A DNA stretch of 64,000 nucleotides, from contig CM037878.1 in NCBI GenBank assembly GCA_021292165.1, positions 237,055,546 through 237,119,545 of the forward strand, in the 5' to 3' direction. The position numbers and the translations under genes were made by a program. Source of the stretch: Shinisaurus crocodilurus. Its lineage: Eukaryota > Chordata > Lepidosauria > Squamata > Shinisauridae. Below the pieces are notes generated by a model, which did not search any database, was not told the origin of the DNA, and saw nothing but the letters and a program-made list of their open reading frames with translations. This document shows positions 23,935 to 34,634 of this stretch, piece by piece (the stretch's first letter is position 1; each line of letters opens with the position of its first letter).

Positions 23935-24172
23935 TCATGGAGGAGAAGGCTATCAATGGCTACTAGTCCTGATGGCTATATGCTTCCTCCAGTATCAGAG
24001 GCAGTATGCCTATGTACAGCAGATGCTGGGCAACATGGGTGGGAGGGTGTTGTTGCACTCATGTCCTGTTTGTGGGATCTCATGGGCAGCTGGTTGGCCG
24101 CTGTGTGAACAGAATGCTGGACTAGATGGACCCTTTGTCTGATCTAGCATGGCTCTTCTTATGTTCTTAATC
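23935..24172. repeat. Interspersed repeat, unclassified, copy 2 (inverted)
   Basis: An inverted relative of 11957-12175, with GCTACTAGTCCTGATGGC, GGCAGTATGCCTATGTA, CTGGACTAGATGGACC and CTTATGTTCTTA. Confidence 0.6.
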
Positions 24173-25224
24173 TGTAGCCTACGTACCACAAAGCAAGTAC
24201 CATTGAACCCAGTGGGATTTACTTCAAGGAAACATGTTTTGGATCATGCGGTAAATCTGACTAAATTTGCAAGTGAAGGCTTGCAGCCAAGAGGTTTAAC
24301 TAATGGGGCTCAGGTACCTAGTTCATTGGTTATGTAGCTAACATATTTTAGTTTTCTAAACAGGCATTAATGCAGTAATCCTGGCCATATCCATTTGTTG
24401 CTCTCATAAGAAACCAGCATGTGTCAAAAGTCTTGAAATATTTCTACAACTGTGGGATCTATAAAATAGCAGTAGCTGGTTTTATCCATAATATCACTGT
24501 GGAGTTTATCAATAAGCACAACATTTTTTTACGTGCCCTAGACGGAAACTGTGGAAATACCTTGTTAACTCTCTGAGCATATTAAAATAGGGTTCATTTG
24601 CTGGAAGCATTCCCCGTAGATGCTAAGGACCGCTAAGGACTATTATATCACCCGGTTCATGCCCAATAAACACTGAAATGGGGTAGAGCACTAGCATCAT
24701 TCATCATTCTTTTATAAGCCTATTAAAACAGCATAACGTGATAGTAGTAAGCCCTACTTCAAGGAAACGTATGGCAGCAGCTCAAAGGCTACCAGCCAGG
24801 AACCTGGACTCAGCATTGCTTCCAGCACAACTGTGGTTGCAAGAGAATTTACAATGATGTAAGGCATGTAGGATGGCAAGGAGGCAGAACCTTACATGGT
24901 GTTCCATGGGATCTTGTAGGAAAACATGCACTGGCCATTTCTCATTGTGACATGGGCGGGGAAGGTGGACCCAAATGCTGTGCAGAGCATTGGATTAGGC
25001 TGCTTTCCCTGACACACACACGCTAATGATTGAGGCCATTTGCAGGTCTGAAAACAATAAGTCTTCCAGGCCTCAGTTTCCTGTGAGAGATACCATTAAC
25101 CCACAGGAGAAATATTGGAACATTTGCTGTGATAAGTAATGTATCACTTCAGTGTCCTGCTCCCAAAGCCACAATAGATGTTCCTGGCTCAGTGTCCCTT
25201 ACTAGCCCCATCCACTTTCTACAA

Positions 25225-25359
25225 CAGGCTTCCCCAACCTAGTGCCCTCCAGATGTTTTGGACTACAACACCTAGCATTCTTGACCATTGGCCATGCTGG
25301 CTGGGATTGATGGGAGTTGAAGTCCAAAACATCTGGAGGCACTAAGTTGGGGAAGCCTG
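25225..25359. mobile_element. Palindromic hAT MITE (135 bp)
   Basis: Ends CAGGCTTCCCCAACCT and GTTGGGGAAGCCTG. Almost the whole element is one foldback (CCAGATGTTTTGGACT against AGTCCAAAACATCTGG). The 8-bp flanks ttctacaa and ttctataa match at 7 of 8, as expected for an aged hAT target duplication. Partial relatives lie near 36650-36720 and 40365-40430. Confidence 0.9.
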
Positions 25360-26829
25360 TTCTATAATATGCATTGCAAGCTGCCTTTTCAGGAGGTGAT
25401 TGTATGGGTCACATTGGCTTGACAAGGAAGAGGGTTACACAAAACTATGTTAGAAGTTGGGATGGCAGTATAATACTATAAGTAACTGACAAATTCACTG
25501 TGTTCCATGCATTGGAGTGATTGGCAGAATAGTTATTTGTAAGCATTCCCTCCAAGATTTCACAGATGGAAATAGTTAAACTCTTCAGGTGAGGCAGGGT
25601 CAGCCCAACAGCGTGGCCAAGTGGGCAACAATGGGGCCATCACAATCCAGACCCAAATGTGCTACAAGCTGAAAATGGGAACTAAAAATATATGCAAGGC
25701 AATGGCTCCAGATGACGAAAACAATGAGGTAAGCCATGCACTATATACACATATATAGACTATGTTGCATTCATACCATTTAGTGGACATTGGGAACATT
25801 TTACAGCTAAAGACCCTGAAGCACAATAAGTGTCAAAGTCCAAGATCAGTTAGTTAATCTATGGTAGAGAATTCTTAAGAAGAAATGACATGGATGTGCA
25901 TATGCACTCTGAGCGTATGCAGAGTAATTTTGCCTCCACACTAAAGCTTCCCCTTTCTCACACATGGAGGGTTTACAAAGAGATGGCATATTTCCCACGC
26001 AAATAAAAAACATCACCACTGCCTTTAGAAATTAAGCACCAAGCCCATCTCCACTGCTGACAAGTTCCCTCCACGTAACAATTCATTCCTTATTCCCCCC
26101 CCTCACTTTCTGTCCAGCAACACTATATAAGAATAAGAATCTTTTTTCACAACCCTGGTTATTCTAGGCAAGGCAAGCTCTCTCCTCCTTTTCTCTCTCT
26201 ACTCTGACTTAATTTGTGCTTGGATCCACCAGGGGAAATAAGGATTCAGCCCAGCCAGAAGTTTGTTTTCAGTACCAGGGCTGAATGCTGACATATGTGA
26301 AGAAAATTATCTCTGAGAACACACAGAGTGCTTTTCCCTTGCCATTGAACAACTGCAATTTCTTGCCTTGCCTCACCCTTATAATTCAGAAGCAGGTTGC
26401 CTCTGAGCACAGGCTTCTGTGGGATTTTAAGTAACAGCACTTAGCCAACAATCCTGTCCCTCCACAAGAGAACCCTACTTCTGGTTTCCACACTCCTCCT
26501 ATTCATTTCAGGATCCCAGTTTACAGAACAAGCACATCTTACCACTATAGTGGAAGAAGGCACTATTTCATTTTTTAATGTTCATCTAGGCATAGTTTAC
26601 CAATAAATTCAGAAAATGGCTAGACGGACGGACCAAGCAGTTCCCTTTTCTAAACACCTCCTGCCTGTCTTTTCCCCAGCCCTACAAACCTCAGTTGCAG
26701 CTCTCTTGCTGATTTCCCCCAGTCTCGAGCATAGAGGGCCAGAAAGAATGGGCCAATAGTGAAAGCATCACCTTTGCATTTAACTCTGAAGCTTTGGGGA
26801 GGAAAGTTCAGCAGGTGGAAAAGCACTGC

Positions 26830-26830
<1 letters not shown>

Positions 26831-26879
<49 letters not shown>
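26831..26879. repeat. (AAT)n microsatellite
   Basis: About 16 uninterrupted AAT units. Confidence 0.95.
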
Positions 26880-26880
<1 letters not shown>

Positions 26881-29266
26881 CTTTTATGTCAGTTTCTTTG
26901 CTTGACTCAGTGAGAACTTAACAGTTCCATGATCAACAATTATCATTTTGGAATTACCAGGTGATTAAAAATATCAAAATAATAGAGGTTTGTATATGAT
27001 TGGCAGGCCTTTTCCCCCTATGCCTATGCTGATCTTCAGCTTTAGCTGTTGCTGCCTTATATGAAAGAAAGAAAAGTAGCTGCTTCTTTAATATTGGGAT
27101 AATTGGGATGGGGCGGTGTCCCTTGGGACAAGGCTCAAAAAATGTTATTGTCCTAGTTGTTTGGCAGCACCTGGAGAATATGTTTATAAGGCACCCATAG
27201 TAGGGCGCCCAGTGTTTTCTTCTTCCAGGAACTCTAACATATCCATTTACAAAACAAATTTCCCTCCCTCTAGAATAATATAAAATGATGCACACGTTTG
27301 ATTGTTTTTTAAAAAACATGATCGTTCATTAACAGTGTTGACCAATGTCAACTCTATTTAATAGTCATGGCAGTTGCACTCCAGGCACTGCTGCAGTTTG
27401 TCCTTGTGATTAATGTGGCAACATTAGATTTTTGTAAAGCCTGCCTTAATTTTGCTGGTCAGGGAATATCTCTTATTGAAGAACAGATGTAAACATCAGT
27501 ATGCCAAGGATGAAAGCATGGATTTATATAGATGTTTTTGCTGTGGAAAAAAATTTACAAGGATAGACTCAAAAGAGAATAATATTGCCTGCTATTATTA
27601 AAAGAAAATGTGAATCTGAACATTTGGGGTAACTCGTGTGTGTTAACTAAGGGAAACACAGGAATCCTTCTAAAATGGCAATAGAATGGGCCTGTTTGCA
27701 TGATCAAGCAATTGTGACTTGTGTGGTCTGAACCCGGTTAACAAACTCACAGCCCTAACACAGCCCATTGGTTCTAGGTGGCTTGTTAACCATGGCAACA
27801 ACCCACCCTCACCAGAAGCCGCCCAGCAGGCACCACAACACATCCTGCAAGCCCAGTCAATCTGTCATGCACAAAAATTAGGAATACATGTAAAATCAGC
27901 AGACTAATTAGCTGTGTGTGGAAGGTGTGCTTAAAATGCTTCCCTTTAGGGTTCAGAAATTTTAGGTCCTGAATACCTCATGTGTGATGCTGCCTGAATT
28001 TATCTTTCCTTTTCTTCCCTAGGAAGGGAGGATAGTATATGATATTGGTTTCTACAGAAAATAAATGCTGTGATTCTGATTTGCATTACCATTCTGTGTT
28101 GTACCTTGTTTCACAGATATCGCCTTTAGCCACTCCTGAAGTAATGGTGCTTTTAACTGTGTATGTGCAGCCAGTATCCTAGATCCTACGTGTTTAACTC
28201 TGAGTTTCAGAGTATTTGATGTTGTTTTCCTCTGTGTCTTCGCTGTCTTTTTTTCAGTGCTTTCCTAGATGAAGGAACACTGATCTTCAGTGCTCTAGGC
28301 AGTGCAGGTTTTAGAGGGTCCCCCACCCACTACTTCTCTGTTTATTATCCTATATATATTAAAATCACAAAAAGATTTTGCTACAGGGAATTTATGATGT
28401 AATTTAGCAGCAGTGCCTTTAGCTTGGTATGTAGCAGCACTTACTCAATTTAGAATATAACCTAAAACTGATGTTGTTTGTGTTTTCTAATGGTGAGGTT
28501 CCTCTATGGATCATGCAGTTAGGAAGAACATTAGTATGACTAGTTCCTACAACTGGTCTCCAAACTACACATTTGAAGTTAATAAACTATTGCTTTATGT
28601 TAAGTAACCAATCTTCACAATGGCTGTTGAATGGTAGTGACGCCTCTCAGAGTAAAGGTTTTTTTTGATGTGTTCTCTGCTCTGGATCTTGGCAGACGAC
28701 TGTATCTATAACAAAAATGTGGAAGAAGACAAGGAAATCAAATAAAGCAGCTTTTAGAGTTAGTAGAAAATTGCCCCCGTTTTCTTTCATTGAGTCTGTC
28801 TGAAAGTAGGTGTTTTAACATACAGCCATCTCTTGTTAACACATGTGTTTATTTTAGCATGACGGTGTTGTTTTGTCATCTCCCACGCTGACACAGCATG
28901 TTATTTCATCTATATTTGCTTTATTACTGTATGAGGCATTTAAAACGGCTTAGTGAAGAGAAGGATTCTTGTCACTTACAGATCCACTCTCCTCCTCTGT
29001 GGAAACTTGATCATTTGAACAGTCTTTTTTTTTTTTCATTTAAAATTCTGTCTGTTGCTGTTGGAACATTAAAAAGAAAAGAAAAAAGAGAGTGATCTAA
29101 TGTCAAGAATTTCAAAGTATACTACTGTACCTTTGTTGGTCTGTGCTAAGCATGTTTTAATTTATACATTTTCTACATGTGTGTATTTACAAATTGAGTC
29201 ATTGTTATGCTGCTTCTCTATGTTTGCATGATATGATTTTATTTTATATTTTTTTCCACTCACCAG

Positions 29267-29383
29267 ATGTTTCCAACATTTTGCTTCCCACCACTGTCAT
29301 CCCCTCCCTTACCACTGCAACAGTCACAACCACTGTAGCCTTAACAAGCACAGCCCCATCGGCAACAGCCATCAACACCCGAG
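29267..29383 (+). CDS. CADM2: CADM2 juxtamembrane stalk exon (Thr/Ser-rich)
   Basis: A 117-base exon (39 codons, phase 1 at both ends) that encodes the extracellular stalk between Ig domain 3 and the membrane span. A strong acceptor (T-rich tract, then CACCAG) precedes it, and a GTACAG donor follows at 29384. The peptide reads VSNILLPTTVIPSLTTATV, then a TTTVALTSTAPSATAINTR run, so about 40% is Thr or Ser, typical of an O-glycosylated stalk. From memory of the family, human CADM2 has the closely similar PSLTTATVTTTVA block at this place, which is why CADM2 is chosen over its paralogues. Because the exon is a multiple of three with matching phases, it can be skipped without a frameshift, as happens to stalk exons in this family. 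The final G would complete an Asp codon with the next exon (expected DPNA...), which is not found before 64000. Confidence 0.92.
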
Positions 29384-30282
29384 GTACAGTATGTTTATTT
29401 GTTATGGCCTGCAAATCACAATATAAATAGGCAAGCACAGGTATAAAAGCACTGAGTATGAAAATGCTAAAGGGAGAGTGTGAATATTGCAAATTTAAGT
29501 TCAGATGTATATTCAATAAGAAGTCCAATTTAAATGTCAGCAATTAACATAACTGTGAATGATTTAACAGCACATTGTGCCTTTTTGTCTAATGACAGTT
29601 ATGAATGCTGGTGGGTGTTTTAACTGCTTTTATAAGTAATTGCTTCCTTTAAATTTATCATATTAAACTTGTGTTAGAAGCAAACCTACTTAATTTTAAA
29701 TTAACATTATCTCTTAAGAGAATAGTTTTGCTTTCTGTTGCTAATATGTTGTGAATGTGTACGAGATTTGGATTTAACCATATATTTATTTAGAACTGTG
29801 TTATTAATGTTTATAGTGTAATTTCATTCTGTTTTCTTCTGGAACTAAATGATAGGCCTTTCAGACAATAGTTTTATTGCCCAGGAAATCTGCAGTTGTT
29901 CGTCAGCTGCAGTGGAGTATCGAGATTACATTTTGAAAAGTAATGCTTCTTTTATTAGAAAATTATTGTTACCCAGAAAGGATAAAATTATTGAGAAAAG
30001 GCAGCACCCCCGCTCCAGCTAACACACACATTTGAGTTCTCAGTGTGCTGTGCTGTAGCTGCACTAGTGAAATCAATGGAGGAAAGTAGCACATTCCCAC
30101 AACCATGCAGTGCCCCATTAGTACTTCATATATTTCCTAAATAATGATGCATACTGATAAGTCAGTATAACAACTGAAATATGTAATCTACAGCTAAACA
30201 AACAATTTAGCTACTGAGGAGGGTATACTTTGTGTGCATATATAAGCAAACATATACATTTTATTCATTACTTGTTTCCTAC

Positions 30283-30935
30283 ATTTATATCCCACCTATT
30301 TTCTTGGGGACAAGGTAGCATATATGTGTCCCTGCCGCCCCAGTCAGGTTTTATCCTCACAACAACCCTGTGAATTAAGTAAGACTAAGACTTAGGGCTT
30401 GTTCGCACGACACGGGAACCACGGGGGAGCAGAAGTCTCGCGCGGTTCCTGTGTCATGTGAACGCTGACCGGGGGTGCCCCCGTGGGAGGGCCATGCGCA
30501 GGATGCACGCAAAGTGACCATGGGCGGTAGAGGAGTAAGCCCCTACTGCGCATGGCCACCGTGCTGTGCGAACAGCGGGCGGCCGTCCCGCGGGGGCTGC
30601 ACAGAGACGGCAGCCCAGAGCGGCTAGAGCTGCCGCCGCTCCAGCCTGTAGGGGCAAATGGCCCCTCTGGGCATCCCGGGGCCCCGCCCCCTAGCGCCGG
30701 GAGGCCCGCACTGAGGTGCGGGGACTGCGGGGTCTGCCCACACACATGGGGCACAGGTCGTCTGCGACGCCCTGCCGGACCCCACGGATCGCCCCATGGT
30801 GCCTCCCCTGCCCGCAGCCTGGGTCGTGCGAACCAGCCCTTAGTGTCTGGCCACTCAGTGAGCTTCATGACTGAGTGTGAATTTAAACCTGGGTCTTTCC
30901 AGTTGTAGTCTGACACTTGAACTACGACGCACATG
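30283..30935 (-). repeat. tRNA-headed SINE (family A), antisense, split by a MITE
   Basis: Segments 30283-30391 and 30840-30935 join into one antisense SINE. TATCCCACC is the tail and TTTTATCCTCACAACAACCC the body. CTCAGTGAGCTTCATG and AAACCTGGGTCTTTCC (B-box region) form the tRNA-like head. The Harbinger-type MITE at 30395-30839 interrupts it. Confidence 0.75.
30395..30839. mobile_element. GC-rich Harbinger-like MITE with TTA target duplication
   Basis: Inverted ends GGGCTTGTTCGCACGAC and GTCGTGCGAACCAGCCC, flanked by TTA (30392-30394, 30840-30842). 445 bp, very GC- and CpG-rich against an AT-rich background. Long open frames here on both strands are a side effect of base composition. A related element lies at 43428-43640. 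Confidence 0.8.
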
Positions 30936-30985
30936 TGATAGTTTTATTGATTTTTTTTTAAAAAAAATGGTACATAGATAACTTA

Positions 30986-31639
30986 AAGTGCAATCCTATG
31001 CAAGTTTAGATAGAAAAAAAGAACTTCCAATGGCCCCTATGTGGAAACAGGGAGAAGGCTTGCGCGTGGGGGAGGAGAGAGGAGGCAAGCACCTGGTCTG
31101 GTGGGTCACGGGAAGAGCCAATGGCTCAGAAGGGCGGGGACCCAGGTAAGAGCTTATTTAAGCTCCTGGGTTCCCGCCTTCAGCCTCTTTGTGGCACCTT
31201 TCAAGGTGACTGACGTTTACCCAAGGCTGCCCTTGCCAACGCCAGGAGGCTTGGCACGAGGGAGATTGGGACGCCTTTGGGGTTTTACCTTTCTCACCTA
31301 TTTTGGGAGCCTGGAGGCGCCAAAGTAAGGTGACGATGGTAAGGCCCTCCAGCTCCACATGGAGGGCAACTGGCCGGTGGCGGGCAATCCCGCCTCCGGT
31401 TCAGTTAGGATGCATTCGCCAAATATTGGTCTTTTTTCCCGGCCAAGGGCCGGGCTAGGTTAGAACCGCATTTCACCCTTCACAGATCTTCAATTCAATA
31501 AATGTGGCCCTGATTTGAAACCATATACCCTGTGTCTGCCTCTTCTTTATCTCGCCCTTACACGCGCAAAGGCCTGCAACTCCCAGCATGCCACAGTTGT
31601 AGGCCTTTTTTCTGTCTAAACTTGCATAGGATTGCACCC
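30986..31639. mobile_element. Harbinger-like MITE hosting a Ngaro remnant
   Basis: Ends AAGTGCAATCCTATGCAAG and CTTGCATAGGATTGCACCC are long inverted repeats flanked by TTA (30983-30985, 31640-31642). The ends match 12538-12968. Nearly the whole interior is a Ngaro A-B repeat remnant (31020-31570), so the MITE was a target. Confidence 0.75.
31020..31570 (+). mobile_element. Solo Ngaro A-B terminal repeat, diverged
   Basis: An opposite-orientation relative of the repeats of the element at 44773-51616. It begins CTTCCAATGGCCCCTATG, has a promoter-like CTTATTTAAGCTCC after AAGGGCGGGGACCCAGG, and ends with AATAAATGTGGCCCTGATTT (polyadenylation signal) and TTCTTTATCTCGCCC. A and B are directly joined here, unlike in the long element, where a 201-bp linker lies between A2 and B2. 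It looks like a solo LTR at first sight. Confidence 0.75.
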
Positions 31640-32256
31640 TTAGCTAATTATTTGTGTCAACCTGCAGTGCATTAGGAATGTTAACTACCAAACATTAAAT
31701 ATTATCATACTAAATAACCTCAAATGTTACAGAAACTTTTCACATCTACAACAGTTCCCTGAGTTCCTTGACTGTCCTTAAAACATCTAAACTTAATAGA
31801 TTTCACACAACCTCTTCATTTTTATAGATTGGAACAGAAATACAAGCTATGGGCCTAGAGCTTTCCAGAAGAAAAGACTAGTAGTTATTGGGCAGAGCAG
31901 TTAATTTTCATCAGATAAATAGGAAATGTCCTATTTATGTCCTAAATGTCCTTCCTTATTTATATAGAGCAAATAGAATTGGAGAACTGAGCAAATTACT
32001 CAGGTATTTAAAAAGAATAAAAGTAGCATACAAGATCACTGAGGGAGACACAGTGGATGATTCTCCTAGTTATATACCACATGGCAACTCCTGAAGTCAG
32101 GGGCTGAATCTGTGATGACTTGCCAGTTGAGGACCTCAGTCTCAAGACTGCAATAACAATATAGCATAGCATGTGACCTTTTGTGCCATATTTATAATGC
32201 TTTGCCTCCAAAAGTATATTTTCCAGTGGTTAGAAAATCAGCCTTGAACACAATGA

Positions 32257-33124
32257 GTTGGATCCAAATATCTGACACGATAAAGGGATGGTCAGAAGTG
32301 GACCTTTCTGCCCATGTTCTCCCTGCCAGCCCCAGAGGGGCCTCCATGGTCTCTTAAGGGTCACAGGATCCTCCTCATTGGACTGGACCATGGCATTGAG
32401 ACGATATTGTGGAAAATTGGGTGAAAGCACTTCTGCAAGTGGAGCAGAAGGTACCTCTGCCTGATTTTTCATGATCTTCCCCTTTCCTCTCAGCTGTCTG
32501 AACCACAGCCCATTCCACTCAGCCAGTTCCCGAACCCTCAGCTAGGGATAGATGAGAATTTTGTTCAGTTCATTTTTTGATAAGAATTTGCCAAAATTCA
32601 CAGATTTCTTCATAAATGGGATGGAAAAATCTTGAAGTTAAAAAAAACTTGAATGTAGGAGAAAACAAAACTGAAAGATTTGTCCATGCAGATCCAGAAC
32701 TTTCAGCACTTAGTTCATAAACATCTGGGTTTGAATATCAGCATGTTTGTGGTGCTGAATTTGGGTTGCCACCTTTTTTCTGACACGGTCCCCATCTTTA
32801 ACAGCTATATGGCAGGCAGGAACAATATGGTCCTCTCCATGCTGGGAATATCTGGGAATTTGACCTATGCAGATGGGTGAGGATTTTGTTTGGTTTGGGT
32901 TTTGATAAGAATTTATCAAAAATTTCATTTCCCCCATAAATGGTACAGAAAGAATTTGAGTTTAAACTCAGGTGAATGTGGAAGAAAGCAAAACTGATAT
33001 TTGTCCATCTCTACCCTCAACAGTGCATTTGTGGGGGGAGGGGGGGAGGGGACTGATGGGGCTTGGGGGGCTGGAAAGAAGGTTTCTGCCCATCCATTTC
33101 TACATGCAGATGTCTGGATCCAAT
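32257..33124. repeat. MITE-like region with GTTGGATCCA ends and internal duplicated halves
   Basis: GTTGGATCCAAATATC at the left and CTGGATCCAAT at the right form inverted ends. Inside, two related ~140-base blocks (about 32550-32695 and 32875-33015) share GATAAGAATTT and TTTGTCCAT motifs. The right block's end matches, inverted, the start of the element at 56546. Confidence 0.4.
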
Positions 33125-33245
33125 CCAGTGTGCTTGATTGAGGACAACTGATTGAGTTTTAAGAGATTATAAGCACAGGTTTAACATGCTTGCATTCAAA
33201 TGGAATTTTAACCAGACTGTTTAAAAAGAGAGAAAAATATGATAT

Positions 33246-33288
33246 TTGTGTGTGTGTGTGTGTGTGTGCGGAGAGAGAGAGAGAGAGA
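33246..33288. repeat. (TG)n(GA)n compound microsatellite
   Basis: A TG run is followed directly by a GA run; a similar pair lies at 55791-55827. Confidence 0.95.
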
Positions 33289-34192
33289 ACCAATATCAAC
33301 TAAAAATGGTTTTAATTTAAACACACACATCCATTTTTATCCACCCTGGTACTCCCATTGTAGCTTCGCTGCTGAGTCACTAGTCTTGTGGGAGATAGCT
33401 CAGCTACTGCCAACCACTAAGAGGCAATCTGCCCTCTGCAAGAAGAGTAACATTCTGCTGCTAGTGCTACCTACACTAGAGGAAGGGCTGCTTTGATGCC
33501 AAAATAATGCACACTGTTCTCTTTTCAGTATCCTTGAGTAGGGGGCAGGATTCCTTAGCTCTGCCTACAGCAACAATTTTCATGAGGTAGTGGGGACAGA
33601 TGTTAGGTTTCCAGGTTTGTTCTGCCTTTCCTAAGGCAGCCTACACTATTCAGTATGACTGAATACTGCAGAGATGAGTACTGCACTATTCTCTTGTTAG
33701 TGTTTGTCCTCTCAATGAAAGGAATCTAGCTTTGTTATGAAAAATAGCAATGAAATTAGATGCCAAAAAGTTAGAAGACATTGTACAATGGAGACTTGGG
33801 TGCAGTATGATACAAGGATGTAAGTTCAGATAGTTTAAAAATATATGGGTAGAGTTTACTCAGCAAGCTAAATCTAAATTGTAGATTTGTGGACTGGAGT
33901 CTTATGTGAAACTGTCCTTCAAGCCTTTGGAAACTATTTTACTGTCACAATGGACACAATCCAGAGAAAATAAAGCATTGGATTTTTAATAGTAGCCATC
34001 AAAATATGTTTTTCAAGTCATCCACACCATGCTCAGAAGTTAGTGTGGCCATTATTGAGATTTCTCTAGGTGAAGTCAACACAATATGCCTTTATCATGC
34101 CATCTGAAGGTATTCTTCCACTTCCAAGAGAAACAAGTGATGCTTGGGGGGGCTTCAGCAGTGAGCCCTGCCAGCGTGCTTGGGTCACAGGA

Positions 34193-34535
34193 GTATATCA
34201 AGCTGCCTTATATCAAGTCAAGCCATTGGTCCATCTAGCCCAGTGACTGTATTGTATTATATTGTATTTCTATTTTAATGATAGCTTCGGCTGTTGGGCG
34301 GTATAAAAATGAAATAAATAAATAAAAATAATAAAAAAAATATTTTTGGTTTTAAGATTATTGTTTTTATCCTGTTTCTCTTGTAAACCGCCCAGGGAGC
34401 CTTTTGGTTGATGGGCAGTAAATAGATATATTAAATAAATAAAATAAATAAATAGCCCAGTGACTGGCAGTGGCTCTCCAGGGTTTCAGGCAGGAGTTTT
34501 CCCCGCCCTGCCTGGAGAACCTGGAAGTGGAACTG
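34193..34535 (-). repeat. tRNA-headed SINE (family B), antisense, split by a LINE tail
   Basis: AGCTGCCTTATATCAAGTC starts the reversed tail; after the insertion, CTGGCAGTGGCTCTCCAGG continues. The insertion 34249-34452 is flanked by a 13-bp target duplication. Confidence 0.75.
34249..34452 (+). mobile_element. Truncated LINE 3' end with 13-bp target duplication
   Basis: Flanked by tagcccagtgact at 34236-34248 and 34453-34465 (13 of 13). It contains two LINE-tail stem-loops in tandem (CTTCGGCTGTTGGGCGGTAT; AACCGCCCAGGGAGCC) and ends in AATAAA repeats. The duplication proves retrotransposition into the SINE. Confidence 0.9.
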
Positions 34536-34634
34536 TCTGCTATGGTCCTGGCAAGCTGTCCAGGGATGCCCAGTGCTGCTGCTGGCCCTGCACTTTCTGT
34601 ACACTTGCTTTGAAGTTTGAATCTAGGGGAGACT

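Larger units (their letters stand above)
8326..29266 (+). other. CADM2: CADM2 intron between Ig3 and stalk exons
   Basis: A 20.9-kb intron with a GTGAGT donor at 8326 and an AG acceptor at 29265-29266. Repeats inside are listed separately. Stretches where I see no gene or clear element are 8717-11950 (except a (TA)n at 10705-10729), 12972-16080, 17200-18210, 18470-20550, 21670-22355, 22450-23385, 24175-25215, 25370-26830 and 26880-29265. A fragment at about 27685-27740 starts like the Harbinger-type MITEs (GGGCCTGTTTGCATGATC), but no far end was found. Confidence 0.8.

Noticed and set aside
29244..29543. Antisense 99-codon frame over the stalk exon
   Set aside because: A shadow of the sense Thr-rich exon.
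30392..30934. 180-codon and overlapping frames in GC-rich DNA
   Set aside because: They lie in a non-autonomous MITE, are open on both strands, and are explained by high GC.
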